Below, in pieces: positions 1 to 9,151 of a stretch of 64,000 nt of DNA. Under the pieces are notes generated by a model. The model did not search any database and had not been told where the DNA came from. It saw nothing but the letters and a program-made list of their open reading frames with translations. The DNA comes from RBG-13-51-18 sp963739395 (GTDB lineage Bacteria > Chloroflexota > Dehalococcoidia > Dehalococcoidales > RBG-16-60-22): positions 124,001 through 188,000 of the forward strand of contig CAVUAE010000002.1 of NCBI GenBank assembly GCA_963739395.1. The letters run 5' to 3'. Position 1 is the stretch's first letter. Every line of letters begins with the position of its first letter. The translations under genes were made by a program, and so were the position numbers.

Positions 1-1001
1 TCCGCCGGGAGGCGTTTAAAAAGGTGGGGGGTTATAAACATATCCCCTATTCCGCCGACCAGCACGGCATCACTACTAAATTCCGCGAGCTGGGAAAAAT
101 CCTTTATGACAGCAATATTTACGTGCTTACCTCCACGCGAAGCGTCAGCGACGGCTGGTTTATCCTGCTCATGGCTCTCGTGGGCAATCTGGCGCGTCTG
201 ATGGTAGATTTCAGTATAAACCTGATATCCACCAAGCCAAAAGCCCCGGTAATGAGTATGACCAAGCGTTTAGCCATTGGCTTATCCGCCATGCTGGCAT
301 TCTTCGTCGGTTTTTGTTGCTACGGTTACTTCTCGCCAATCTCGCCGGTCTTCGGCAAGGTATATTATCAAGGCAACACCTCGGATAAAGTGGTCGCCCT
401 CACCTTCGATGACGGCCCGAATGGACAATACACGACGCAAATCCTGGATATTCTTGATAAATATAATATCGACGCGACCTTCTTCTGTATCGGTGAGAAC
501 GTTAAACTTTATCCCGATATCGCCAAGCGGATTATCGCCGAAGGCAGTGTCATCGGCAACCATTCAAATACGCATGACGCCAACCACGCTTTGAGCACCT
601 ACGGCGAACGCGACCTTGAAGCCGCCGAGGAGATAATTCTTGATATTACCGGAGTATCGTGTCACCTTTACCGTCCACCGCACGGCAAGAAGACGCCCTG
701 GGAGCTCGACTGCCTCAAGAAAAACGAGTTAATCGAGATAACCTGGAGCGTTTCCATCAACGACCAGGTAGGACCGGATGCCGTAAATAATTTCGTTAAT
801 AAAATCATCAGCAAAACCCGCGCGGGGAGTATAATTCTTTTACATGACGGCTACGGAACCGAACATGATAATCAACACGCCGATAAAAGCTTGACTGTTC
901 AGGCGCTACCATTACTTATCGACCAACTCTTGGCTAAAGGTTACCGCTTCGTCACCGTCCCAGTACTGCTTGATGTCCCGGCCTACAATGAGACCGATTA
1001 A
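1..1001 (+). CDS. Glycosyltransferase family 2 / polysaccharide deacetylase fusion (5' end outside window)
   Basis: The frame is open from the first bases of the window, so the N-terminus is missing; a GTG at 24 is only an internal codon. Residues are counted from that GTG. Residues 1-60 resemble the tail of a family 2 glycosyltransferase (GGYKHIPYSADQHG, then a GKILYDSNIYVLTSTR-type segment). A membrane segment follows at about 83-101. From about 120 there is a complete NodB deacetylase domain: TFDDGP (127-132), HSNTH zinc ligands (180-184), RPPHG (217-221), W241/D247 and LLHDG (272-276). All five NodB motifs are present, so deacetylase activity is expected. The protein probably makes or modifies an N-acetylated surface polysaccharide at the membrane. 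The stop overlaps the next start (TAATG), so the two genes are probably translationally coupled. Confidence 0.8.
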   Translation, partial: RREAFKKVGGYKHIPYSADQHGITTKFRELGKILYDSNIYVLTSTRSVSDGWFILLMALVGNLARLMVDFSINLISTKPKAPVMSMTKRLAIGLSAMLAFFVGFCCYGYFSPISPVFGKVYYQGNTSDKVVALTFDDGPNGQYTTQILDILDKYNIDATFFCIGENVKLYPDIAKRIIAEGSVIGNHSNTHDANHALSTYGERDLEAAEEIILDITGVSCHLYRPPHGKKTPWELDCLKKNELIEITWSVSINDQVGPDAVNNFVNKIISKTRAGSIILLHDGYGTEHDNQHADKSLTVQALPLLIDQLLAKGYRFVTVPVLLDVPAYNETD

Positions 1002-1678
1002 TGGATTGGCTACAAAGTTTTCTGCAAAGTATCGTTGATTTTACCGCCACTCTCGACCCCCGAATGGCTCTCCTGTTATTAGTCATTTGCTGTATTGGCG
1101 AAGCTGGTTTAACCATTCCCCTGCTGTTAGAATTCCTCTGGCTGAATGTGGGCATTAACCTCGGCAACGGGCAATTATCCTTCTGGCACATGCTGGGACT
1201 CTGGTGCTCCGCCCAGGTTGGACGGCAAATCGGCGCGGTGGTACTCTACCGTGTCGGGCGCTTTGGCATGCCGGCGCTAACAGCGTTTTACCATAAGATA
1301 CACCTGGACCGCCTTTTTGATAAATTGATGTCTAAAGCCGGTGGGGTGAAGAACATCAACCTCACTTCACCTTTTTCCGTCGCCCTTGCCAGGCTGGTGG
1401 GCATGAGAATTCCCATGACGCTGGTGCTGGCGATGAAAAAGAAACCGTGGATGCTGGCAGCAGGCGTGGCGATTTCCAGCGTGATTTTCGATGGCTTATA
1501 TATCTTTATCGGCGCGGTCTTCGGGATGACTATCGAGGATATTAAACACTTCAATCCTATTTACACAGTGGGAATTACACTAAGCATTTTGGCGGTTATT
1601 TACCTAGTGACTTTCCTCTTAAAGTTCGTTATCAAACGCCGGCGGCAAGCCCTGCCATCGAACAACGATGAAGAATAA
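1001..1678 (+). CDS. DedA/VTT-like integral membrane protein
   Basis: This 225-residue protein has hydrophobic segments near 22-50, 60-85, 145-170 and 185-212 and a basic tail ending in acidic residues. The R-L-V-G-M-R-I-P stretch before the third segment resembles the conserved turn of SNARE-associated (VTT/DedA) proteins, which act in the inner membrane and are linked to lipid flipping. The start overlaps the stop of the deacetylase fusion gene by one base, which suggests an operon; an undecaprenyl-lipid or envelope role would fit, but that is inference. The family match is by eye and a generic membrane protein is possible. Confidence 0.55.
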   Translation: MDWLQSFLQSIVDFTATLDPRMALLLLVICCIGEAGLTIPLLLEFLWLNVGINLGNGQLSFWHMLGLWCSAQVGRQIGAVVLYRVGRFGMPALTAFYHKIHLDRLFDKLMSKAGGVKNINLTSPFSVALARLVGMRIPMTLVLAMKKKPWMLAAGVAISSVIFDGLYIFIGAVFGMTIEDIKHFNPIYTVGITLSILAVIYLVTFLLKFVIKRRRQALPSNNDEE

Positions 1679-1684
1679 AACTAC

Positions 1685-2257
1685 TTAACCTTTAAAATCT
1701 TCCGGTATGAGCGAGTGCATCACGGCGTCGCGGTCTTCATCACGCATATGTAGCCGATTTCTTAAAATGCCCTCACGCTGCGCACCACTCTTAGCCGCCG
1801 CCCGTAAGCTTCGTTCATTACCAACCGCTACGACAATCTCGATGCGTTTTAATTTAAGCACATCGAAGCCCCATTTTGCTAACAATCTGGTTGCCGCCGG
1901 AGCCACTCCCTGCCCCATCCTCTTTGTTCTCACCCAGTAGCCAAGGTTAGCATACTGATGCATCCTATTAATCTCATTCAGTCCACACCCGCCGATTAGC
2001 GTCTCGTCTTTAGCATCGAAAATACCGAACTCATAGTTGACGCCCTTTTTCCAGTCAGACGGACGCTTTTTTAACCAGTCCTTGCTTTCTTTGATGGAAT
2101 AATTTTCATGGGCAAAGGGCAGCCAGGGACTTATCTCTTTAATAGATTCACGTATCGCTTGATAGACGCTCTTCGCGTCACTCATGCGTAATAGTCGCAG
2201 GAGAATCTTACCGTCGGTCAACTCTGTTTTCTTACGGTTTGGTTTTATATTATTCAT
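1685..2257 (-). CDS. GNAT family N-acetyltransferase (RimJ/RimL-like)
   Basis: The 190-residue product has the layout of the RimJ/RimL (Acetyltransf_3) branch of GNAT enzymes: a T-D-G-K-I-L-L-R-L-L-R start, a central L-I-G-G-C-G-L strand, Y-W-V-R-T-K-R-M-G-Q-G-V-A as the acetyl-CoA pyrophosphate loop (Q/RxxGxG/A type), then I-E-I-V-V-A-V-G-N-E-R-S and A-A-A-K-S-G. Such enzymes acetylate N-termini or small molecules with acetyl-CoA; the substrate cannot be told. The ATG at 2257 lies about 2 bases after the predicted transcription start, so the mRNA is probably leaderless. The gene converges with the DedA-like gene and diverges from the flavoprotein gene. Confidence 0.8.
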   Translation of the reverse strand: MNNIKPNRKKTELTDGKILLRLLRMSDAKSVYQAIRESIKEISPWLPFAHENYSIKESKDWLKKRPSDWKKGVNYEFGIFDAKDETLIGGCGLNEINRMHQYANLGYWVRTKRMGQGVAPAATRLLAKWGFDVLKLKRIEIVVAVGNERSLRAAAKSGAQREGILRNRLHMRDEDRDAVMHSLIPEDFKG

Positions 2258-2265
2258 ATTGATAC

Positions 2266-2294
2266 ATAGTATAGGTAATGCTTTAGGATGTCAA
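2266..2294 (-). promoter_or_regulatory. Promoter of the GNAT gene
   Basis: On the minus strand TTGACA (2294-2289) is followed after 17 bases by TACTAT (2271-2266). The predicted start near 2259 leaves a leader of about 2 bases before the ATG at 2257. The same -35/-10 pair with the same spacing occurs upstream of the 23S rRNA. Confidence 0.6.
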
Positions 2295-2320
2295 CGTGAA
2301 GAAGAAGCCATTATTCAACC

Positions 2321-2350
2321 TTGAATTATCCACCGTTTTAATGCTAAAGT
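2321..2350 (+). promoter_or_regulatory. Candidate promoter of the flavoprotein gene
   Basis: TTGAAT (2321-2326) and TAAAGT (2345-2350) are separated by 18 bases. The predicted start near 2357 is only about 4 bases before the ATG at 2361, which has no Shine-Dalgarno sequence. This is a weak match to consensus, supported mainly by the missing ribosome binding site. Confidence 0.35.
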
Positions 2351-2360
2351 TTAAGTAATA

Positions 2361-4562
2361 ATGAACCTGACCATCGACGGCAAGCAAGTTGAAGCTGATA
2401 ACGGCGTCACCGTGCTTCAGGCAGCACAAAGTGCCGGTATATACATCCCCACCCTCTGCTACCACCCCGATTTACAACCTTACGGCGGCTGCCGTCTTTG
2501 CATCGTAGAGATTGAAAATATGCGCGGCTTGCCGACAGCCTGCACCACACCGGCGACAGACGGCATGAAAGTAACGACCAAATCGCCGCAGCTACAGGAG
2601 TTAAGGCGAGCGTTTTTAGAGCTAATCCTGACCGAACATCCTAATGCCTGTCTCACCTGTCACCGCCGAAATCGCTGTAAACCGAATGATATTTGCCTTC
2701 GCGAAGTAGCGGTTACCGAGCGATGCGTAAGCTGCCCGAACAACCATCAATGCGAACTCCAGGATTTGGTGGACTATATTGGTATCGGTGAAGAACTGAC
2801 GCTGCCGTATCAATATAAGAATTTACCCGTCGATTTTACGCAGGAGCCACTCATCCAACGCGACTATAATTTATGCATCCTCTGCGGACGCTGTGTGCAG
2901 ATGTGCCAGGATGTGCGGGGCATCGGGGCTATCGGTTTTTCCCAACACAGCCATGAAACTCTAGTCGGCACACCTTTTAACAAACCTTTACAGGATTCGA
3001 GCTGCCGTTTCTGCGGCGCTTGCGTCGAGGTCTGCCCCACCGGCGCATTGATGGATAGCGAGGCAGCCTTCAAACCGGATAAAGACTGGCAAGAAGTAGC
3101 CGTGCCCTGCCAGCATGCCTGCCCGGCGGGGATTAATGTTCCACTCTATGTTTATCTCGCTGGCGAAGGAAAGTATCAGGATTCTCTAGCTATTGTCAGA
3201 GAAAAAGTGCCCTTCCCGGCAACGCTGGGACGTGTTTGTGTGCATCCCTGTGAAGAAGCCTGCCGTCGCAGCGCTTTGAACTCCCCCATTTCCATTAAAT
3301 TTTTAAAGCGTTTCGTCGCCGACCGCGATGAAGGACTCTGGAAAAATTACTCCACCAAGCTGCCCCCCACCGGCAAGAAAGTCGCTATCGTGGGGTCGGG
3401 TCCGGCGGGGCTAACTGCAGGTTATTATCTCGCCAAAGCCGGGCATAGCGTGATGGTTTTCGAACAGCTACCTAAAGCCGGCGGTATGATGCGCGTAGGC
3501 ATTCCAGATTATCGCCTGCCGCCCGAAGTGCTTGATAAAGAAATTGATATTATTAAAGAAGCTGGGGTTGAAATAATCCTTGATATTAAAGTAGAGTCCG
3601 TCGACAGCTTATTCGACCAGGGCTATAATGCCGTATTCCTAGCGACGGGGGCGCATCATGGACAGAATCTCGGCGTCGAGGGGGAAACTCTGCCCGGCAT
3701 TTATGACGGCGCTTCCTTCTTAAGAGATGTTAACCTGGGAAAAAAGGTAACCATAGGTAAAAGGGTGGCGGTCATCGGGGGAGGCAACACCGCTATTGAT
3801 AGCGCCAGAGTAGCTCTAAGACTGGGCGCTGAAGACGTGCATATCATCTACCGCAGGACACAGACTGAAATGCCTGCTAGCCAGGAAGAGGTTGAAGCAG
3901 CACTGGAAGAAGGCATCAAAATAGATATCCTGCGGGGATACACGAAAGTCTGCCAAAAAGGAAATTGCTCCTTCCTTACCTGTAATTGCATGAAACTCGG
4001 CGAGCTTGACGCTAGCGGACGGCGGCGACCCGTGCCCATCAAGGGCAGCGAATATGACGTTGAATACGACACGATTATCGGCGCTATCGGGCAAGTACCG
4101 GAAATACCCGCCGACTTTAAAGTTAAGACCTCCCGCGGTAATACAATAATGGTTAATCCCGATACACTGGCGACCAGTCGTAAGGGAGTTTGGGCTGGCG
4201 GCGACGCCGCAACCGGTCCCGCCAATGTTATCAGGGCGATTGCGGCGGGCCGGACGGCGGCAAGCTCCATAGATAAATACCTCGGCGGCAGCGGCAATAT
4301 CGACGAGATATTAACTAAAGAAAGAAAGATAGGCATGTGCGCCGGTCTTACCGCTGAAAACTTCCCTGAACAAGCCCGCGTCAAAATGCCCCACTTGCTC
4401 GTGGAACAGGTTGTTTCTAACTTTACTGAAGTGGAGACCGGACTAAACGAAGACGGAACCATCGCGGAAGGGAAACGCTGCTTCCAGTGCGGTTTCCGCA
4501 GCCAGATAACACCTGCACCGCGACCGCCAGTAAAAATCAGAAAAACGGACGTCCCTGTTTAG
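2361..4562 (+). CDS. NuoG-like/GltD-like fused iron-sulfur flavoprotein oxidoreductase
   Basis: This 733-residue protein joins two modules. The N-terminal 235 residues resemble NuoG or NAD-dependent formate dehydrogenase: a plant-type 2Fe-2S domain (C33, C44, C47, C61), a Cys-rich region at 97-131, and two 4Fe-4S motifs (C172/175/178/182 and C215/218/221/225). From about 248 it becomes GltD-like: C-x3-C-P-A-G, a further Cys cluster, an FAD-binding GSGPAGLTAG, and an NAD(P)-binding GGGNTAIDSARVAL, ending in a C-F-Q-C-G motif. It has no molybdopterin domain. It should shuttle electrons between NAD(P)H and a ferredoxin or a partner enzyme in the cytoplasm. No partner dehydrogenase or hydrogenase gene lies nearby. 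The ATG has no Shine-Dalgarno sequence and is probably leaderless. Confidence 0.82.
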   Translation: MNLTIDGKQVEADNGVTVLQAAQSAGIYIPTLCYHPDLQPYGGCRLCIVEIENMRGLPTACTTPATDGMKVTTKSPQLQELRRAFLELILTEHPNACLTCHRRNRCKPNDICLREVAVTERCVSCPNNHQCELQDLVDYIGIGEELTLPYQYKNLPVDFTQEPLIQRDYNLCILCGRCVQMCQDVRGIGAIGFSQHSHETLVGTPFNKPLQDSSCRFCGACVEVCPTGALMDSEAAFKPDKDWQEVAVPCQHACPAGINVPLYVYLAGEGKYQDSLAIVREKVPFPATLGRVCVHPCEEACRRSALNSPISIKFLKRFVADRDEGLWKNYSTKLPPTGKKVAIVGSGPAGLTAGYYLAKAGHSVMVFEQLPKAGGMMRVGIPDYRLPPEVLDKEIDIIKEAGVEIILDIKVESVDSLFDQGYNAVFLATGAHHGQNLGVEGETLPGIYDGASFLRDVNLGKKVTIGKRVAVIGGGNTAIDSARVALRLGAEDVHIIYRRTQTEMPASQEEVEAALEEGIKIDILRGYTKVCQKGNCSFLTCNCMKLGELDASGRRRPVPIKGSEYDVEYDTIIGAIGQVPEIPADFKVKTSRGNTIMVNPDTLATSRKGVWAGGDAATGPANVIRAIAAGRTAASSIDKYLGGSGNIDEILTKERKIGMCAGLTAENFPEQARVKMPHLLVEQVVSNFTEVETGLNEDGTIAEGKRCFQCGFRSQITPAPRPPVKIRKTDVPV

Positions 4563-4630
4563 TTTTTCCCCACAATTAAAGTCCATTATTTATTTCTAAA
4601 CTAATATCCTTCATCCGAAACGGGGTAAAA

Positions 4631-6031
4631 ATGACTAGCCGGACCAACGCCGCGGTGAACAAAAATATCATCCTCATTATTGCCACGACAACGGCTTTTA
4701 TCCTGCCTTTTCTGGCAGCCAGCATGAATGTGGCGCTGCCGACCATGGGGCGGGACTTTAACATGGAAGCGGTGGTAATGAGCTGGGTTAATACTGCCTA
4801 CTTCCTGGCGATAGCCGTCGTCCAGGTGCCGTTCGGGCGCCTTGCCGATATCATCGGGCGTAAACGCCTATTCGTCCTGGGTCTGGCGATATCGGCAGCA
4901 GCTTCTTTAGTAGGATTCTTTGCCAACTCCATACAGGTACTGCTTATCAGCCGGATTTTCCAGGGGTTCGGCGCGGGGATGACTTTTATTAACTCCATAG
5001 CGATTCTCACCTCCGTTTTTCCGCCGGAAGAAAGGGCTAGAGCGCTGGGTATCAGCCAGGCGGGCACATATCTGGGAATATCGCTGGGGCCGCTTATCGG
5101 CGGTATGATGACAGAAGGGCTAGGCTGGCGCAGTATCTTCATGGCTAGCAGCATACTGGGATTTTTTTTAGTGGTACTCGTTTTCCTGGGTATAAGGGCG
5201 GAGTGGCGTGAAGCCAAAGATGAAAAATTCGATGTCACCGGTTCGATTGTGTATGCTATCGCTATTGCCCTATTCATGTATGGCTTTTCCAGTCTGCCTA
5301 ACGTTATCGGTATCATCCTCTTTGCATTAGGAGTGGCTGGGTTGGTTTTCTTTATCCGGTGGGAAACACGGACGCCCAGCCCGGTTCTCGACCTAACATT
5401 ATTCCGCCATAACCGGGTTTTTGTTTTCTCCAATCTAGCGGCGCTGGTTACCTATATTTCCACCTTCGCCGTGACCTTTTTATTGAGTCTATATTTGCAA
5501 TATATCAAGGACTTTGATCCGGAAAAGGCAGGACTGGTGCTCATTACTTCATCTGTATTGATGACTATCTTTACCCTGCTGACTGGGTTCATCTCACCGA
5601 GGTTTGCGCCGCGGCTGGTGGCTACTGCCGGCATGGCGCTGAACTGTATCGCGTTAGTGATGCTTATTTTCCTGGGTAACGCCACACCCATCTGGTACAT
5701 TATCATCGCCCTGGCAGTTTATGGTGTAGGTATCGGGTTATTCGTCTCACCCAATACCAATGTCGTTATGGGGTCGGTGTCCCATCGAGCGCTGGGGGTG
5801 GCTTCCGGCACCTTGGGCACGATGCGCACCGCCGGTATGATGTTGAGCATGGGTATCATGATGATATTGTTCTCTCTATATATCGGCGACGCGGAAATTA
5901 CCTCGGTTAATTATCCACAGTTCCTGACTAGCGTAAAGGTGGGGTTTATCGTGTTTTCTATCATTAACTTCGCCGGCGTCATTGCCCAAATGATTGCGCG
6001 GCGCTCCAAGCAAGAACAGGTTATTTCGTAA
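4631..6031 (+). CDS. MFS transporter, DHA2 (EmrB/QacA-like) drug exporter
   Basis: The 466-residue protein is almost all membrane helices and has the length of 14-helix drug:H+ antiporters. Motif A is at 69-81 (GRLADIIGRKRLF). Motif C, diagnostic of exporters, is at about 144-158 (AGTYLGISLGPLIGG). A central hydrophilic link (R-A-E-W-R-E-A-K-D-E-K-F) separates the two halves. It is likely to export hydrophobic compounds or antibiotics with proton exchange; the substrate is unknown. No dedicated regulator lies beside it. The start is the first ATG after an AT-rich stretch, with only a weak ribosome binding site. Confidence 0.85.
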   Translation: MTSRTNAAVNKNIILIIATTTAFILPFLAASMNVALPTMGRDFNMEAVVMSWVNTAYFLAIAVVQVPFGRLADIIGRKRLFVLGLAISAAASLVGFFANSIQVLLISRIFQGFGAGMTFINSIAILTSVFPPEERARALGISQAGTYLGISLGPLIGGMMTEGLGWRSIFMASSILGFFLVVLVFLGIRAEWREAKDEKFDVTGSIVYAIAIALFMYGFSSLPNVIGIILFALGVAGLVFFIRWETRTPSPVLDLTLFRHNRVFVFSNLAALVTYISTFAVTFLLSLYLQYIKDFDPEKAGLVLITSSVLMTIFTLLTGFISPRFAPRLVATAGMALNCIALVMLIFLGNATPIWYIIIALAVYGVGIGLFVSPNTNVVMGSVSHRALGVASGTLGTMRTAGMMLSMGIMMILFSLYIGDAEITSVNYPQFLTSVKVGFIVFSIINFAGVIAQMIARRSKQEQVIS

Positions 6032-6143
6032 CAACCAACACTATCCCCTTTACAAGTTTTTGAAAAAACACCTTAAATACAGCGCGTTTTCATCTTAATC
6101 CATGCTAAAATAGCACAGACACTATTACCAATAGGGGTATATA

Positions 6144-7865
6144 TTGGAAGGACTGGGCATCGGGCTTGACCTGCTTATTGTGCTGGTAACGGCTATCGCC
6201 GGCGGTATGCTGGCGCGCTGGCTGCGGCTGCCGGTTATCCTCGGTTATTTAGTCGGCGGTCTCGCGGTTGGTCCCTTTGGATTAGGCTGGGTATACGACA
6301 CCGAGACCATCAACTCTCTGGCGAATGTAGGTGTGGTGTTGCTTCTCTTCGCCATCGGTCTGGAATTTTCCCTCAAAGAACTCCTTAAGCTGGGTAAAGT
6401 TTCCATCCTCGGAGGCATCGCCCAAATAATCCTCACCGCGATAGTAGGTTTCGGATTGGGGAGGATAGTGGGACTGGGCATCACCGGCTCGATATTCTTC
6501 GGTTTTATTATCTCTTTAAGCAGTACTATGGTGGCTCTGAAACTCCTCATGGACCGAGGTGAAATCGATACCATACAGGGTCGGGTGATGCTGGGTATCC
6601 TGCTGGTGCAGGACTTGAGCGTCGTGCCGATGATGATAGCAATACCGGCAGTAGCAGGAGAACACGGAGGGCTTTGGACAGCCCTGGGGATATCTTTTGG
6701 CAAGGCAGTAGGATTCATTGTCGTGATGCTGGCGTTAGGTTTTTGGTTTATACCGTGGGTATTGAAGCGGGTGGCGGGACAGCGTTCACGCGAGCTTTTC
6801 CTCCTGACAGTAGTAGTATTGTGCCTGGCAGCGGCATTCGGCACGTATTACGTGGGACTTTCAGCAGCTTTCGGGGCTTTTGTGGCGGGTTTGCTGATAA
6901 GCGAGTCCAGCTATGCGCGGCAGGCTTTTGCCGATATCCTGCCTTTACGCGACACCTTCGCTGCCTTATTCTTCGTTTCCCTGGGAATGGTTGCCGACCG
7001 GCAATATATCTTTGGTCACATTAGTGAAATCGCTATCGTGGTGGTAGTGGTATTGCTGGTCAAGTTCATCATCAGTTCAGGAGTAGTGCGGTTTTTCGGT
7101 TATAGTCATAAAACGGTGCTGATGGTGGGGACGGGATTGATAAGCATTGGAGAATTCAGTTTTATCCTGGCGTTGATGGGAAAAGATGCCGGTATCTTTT
7201 CCAATGAGTTATATCACCTCATCGTTGCCGCTGCGATTATTACGATGATTATCACGCCGTTTATTTTCAGCCTTAACTCCTTCCTCTATCGCAGGTTGAG
7301 TCAGCAACCATGGTTTTCGCAGCGTTTGATGACGAGTCGTGTTGACCCCGGCGGTCGTATTCATGATATGTCATTATCCCGCCACGCCGTCATTTGCGGT
7401 TATGGTGATGTTGGTAGGCGCGTAGCGGAAGTGCTGGAACAGCAGAAATTTACCTATCTCGTCATCGAGTTAGACCCTACCTTAGTATCGGAGTTAAATG
7501 CCCGGGAAATACCTTGTATCTACGGTGACGCGAGTAATCCGGCAATCCTCGCCCATGCCGACCTGGATAAAGCGCGAGTGCTGATTTGCACGATACCGGA
7601 CTATGTAGCGACGGAGCTTACCGCCCGAAATGCCTTAAAGATAAATCCCAAGCTGGATATCGTAGCGCGGGTGCACCGCGACAGCGATGTTGAAGTTCTA
7701 AGAGATGTGGGCGTGACGGAGTTAGTGTTACCCTTCTTTGAGGGGAGTTTGGAAATGATACGGCATACTTTACACCGCTTCGGCTTGGAAAACCGTGAGA
7801 TACAGTATCTCCTGAACAAGCTGCGCGAGGACCAGAGAGAGAAAAAGAAAGAAAGTGAAGAATAA
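6144..7865 (+). CDS. Kef-type cation/proton antiporter with RCK (TrkA-N) domain
   Basis: Residues 1-390 form a CPA2-type monovalent cation:proton antiporter with about 12 membrane segments, including the L-V-Q-D-L-S-V-V-P stretch (154-162) of the ion path. Residues from about 413 form a cytoplasmic RCK/TrkA-N domain with the nucleotide loop GYGDVGRRVAEVL (419-431) and an acidic residue (E442) ending the second strand, as in NAD(H)-binding RCK folds. The tail is lysine- and glutamate-rich. It probably exchanges K+ (or Na+) for H+ under control of NAD(H). The start is TTG with an AGGGG-type ribosome site 8 bases upstream. The next gene begins 12 bases after its stop, so the two may be co-transcribed. 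Confidence 0.87.
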   Translation: MEGLGIGLDLLIVLVTAIAGGMLARWLRLPVILGYLVGGLAVGPFGLGWVYDTETINSLANVGVVLLLFAIGLEFSLKELLKLGKVSILGGIAQIILTAIVGFGLGRIVGLGITGSIFFGFIISLSSTMVALKLLMDRGEIDTIQGRVMLGILLVQDLSVVPMMIAIPAVAGEHGGLWTALGISFGKAVGFIVVMLALGFWFIPWVLKRVAGQRSRELFLLTVVVLCLAAAFGTYYVGLSAAFGAFVAGLLISESSYARQAFADILPLRDTFAALFFVSLGMVADRQYIFGHISEIAIVVVVVLLVKFIISSGVVRFFGYSHKTVLMVGTGLISIGEFSFILALMGKDAGIFSNELYHLIVAAAIITMIITPFIFSLNSFLYRRLSQQPWFSQRLMTSRVDPGGRIHDMSLSRHAVICGYGDVGRRVAEVLEQQKFTYLVIELDPTLVSELNAREIPCIYGDASNPAILAHADLDKARVLICTIPDYVATELTARNALKINPKLDIVARVHRDSDVEVLRDVGVTELVLPFFEGSLEMIRHTLHRFGLENREIQYLLNKLREDQREKKKESEE

Positions 7866-7877
7866 CCGGAGGTTAAC

Positions 7878-8768
7878 ATGAAAATAGGTTTTATCGGCAT
7901 CGGACAAATGGGGAGGCACATGTCCCGTCGGATACTGGAAGCGGGTTACGATTTAACCGTTTACGACGTCGATAAAAAAGCCGCCACTCCATTGTTAGCC
8001 AAAGGTGCCGGTTGGAGTAATTCACCCAAGGATATGGCTAAATCCTGCCAGATAGTTTTTTCCAGCCTCCCCACCCCTAAAATCATTGAAGAAGTAGTCT
8101 ACGGTAAATACGGCTTAAGCCAGGGGTGGAAAGAGGGGGACATTTACGCGGACATGAGTACCAACTCCCCCACCCTGATGAAGCGTGTCGCTCAAGACGC
8201 AAAAAAGCAGGGGGTGACTGTGCTGGATGCGCCAGTAAGCGGCGGCACTAAAGGAGCGGAGGCGGGCACTTTAACTATTATGGTTGGCGGCGATGCGGCC
8301 GCGCTGAAAAAGGTTGAGAAGTTGCTTTTAACTATGGGCAACAAAGTCGTTCGCGTGGGTGAGGTGGGGTGCGGCAATGTGGCTAAACTCGTTAATAATA
8401 TGATATCGCTGGCCATCAACTCAATATCAGCGGAGGGGTTCGCGCTGGGGGTTAAAGCCGGCATCGACCCGCAGGTGCTTTTAGATATTATTTCCACCAG
8501 CACAGGCGATAACTGGTGCGCCCGGCAGTATCCCAGGACAACTTTCCAGGGCAACTTCGAGCCCGGGTTTAAAATCAGCCTGGCGTATAAGGACATCGGG
8601 CTGGCGATGGATTTAGGTAAAGAATACGGCGTTCCCCTGCCGGTTGGGACGGCAGTGAAAAAGGATTTGGAGGAAACAATCGCGGCAGGGCTGGGGGAAA
8701 AAGGGGTGGATGCCGTGATATTACCAATTGAAAAAGCTGCCGGTATTAAGGTACGAACAACGAAATAA
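7878..8768 (+). CDS. Beta-hydroxyacid dehydrogenase (3-hydroxyisobutyrate/tartronate-semialdehyde family)
   Basis: The 296-residue protein has every hallmark of the family: the N-terminal NAD(P) loop GIGQMG (7-12), the substrate-binding DAPVSGGTKGAE (118-128), and the catalytic lysine K170 in GCGNVAKLVNNM. The second half is the all-helical dimerisation domain. These enzymes interconvert beta-hydroxyacids and semialdehydes with NAD(P). The exact substrate cannot be told, because 3-hydroxyisobutyrate, 2-hydroxy-3-oxopropionate and succinic semialdehyde reductases look alike. A good ribosome site (CCGGAGGTTAAC) precedes the ATG. A cupin gene follows 12 bases downstream and may be functionally linked. 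Confidence 0.87.
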   Translation: MKIGFIGIGQMGRHMSRRILEAGYDLTVYDVDKKAATPLLAKGAGWSNSPKDMAKSCQIVFSSLPTPKIIEEVVYGKYGLSQGWKEGDIYADMSTNSPTLMKRVAQDAKKQGVTVLDAPVSGGTKGAEAGTLTIMVGGDAAALKKVEKLLLTMGNKVVRVGEVGCGNVAKLVNNMISLAINSISAEGFALGVKAGIDPQVLLDIISTSTGDNWCARQYPRTTFQGNFEPGFKISLAYKDIGLAMDLGKEYGVPLPVGTAVKKDLEETIAAGLGEKGVDAVILPIEKAAGIKVRTTK

Positions 8769-8780
8769 CAGGAGGCAAAT

Positions 8781-9137
8781 ATGATAGTTAATAACGCAAA
8801 AGACGTAAAAGCAGTTGAAACCAAGGATGAAATCGTTAAGCAGGGACCAGTCATGAGAAAAGAACTGGTCAGCGCTAAAGACACGGGCGGGTTCAGCGTA
8901 CTGCTGGTGACTTTCGGTCCGGGCGCCAGGCTAAACTTCCACGCACATACTTACGAGCAGATTATTTACGTGACGGAAGGTAAAGGCATCGTTGCTACGA
9001 AAAATGAGGAGAGGACAGTTACGCCCGGCACGGCTATCTATATTGCCCCCGGTGAGGTGCACTGGCACGGGGCGACTAAAGACTCCTCATTTTCACATAT
9101 CGCTATACAGAAGCCGGGGATAAAATTGGCGGAGTAG
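8781..9137 (+). CDS. Cupin domain protein
   Basis: This 118-residue single-domain cupin has a clear first motif (FGPGARLNFHAHTYEQ; metal ligands H54, H56, E59) and a second motif ending in GEVHWHG (H94). The beta-barrel would bind one divalent metal. Family members range from isomerases and dioxygenases to sugar-binding regulators, so no reaction is assigned. AGGAGG sits 8 bases before the ATG, and the gene follows the beta-hydroxyacid dehydrogenase closely, so a shared pathway is plausible. Confidence 0.8.
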   Translation: MIVNNAKDVKAVETKDEIVKQGPVMRKELVSAKDTGGFSVLLVTFGPGARLNFHAHTYEQIIYVTEGKGIVATKNEERTVTPGTAIYIAPGEVHWHGATKDSSFSHIAIQKPGIKLAE

Positions 9138-9151
9138 CCCCCGTCATTCCC

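Noticed and set aside
3848..4462. 204-codon antisense frame in the flavoprotein gene
   Set aside because: It is a shadow of a long GC-rich coding frame with clear domains on the plus strand.
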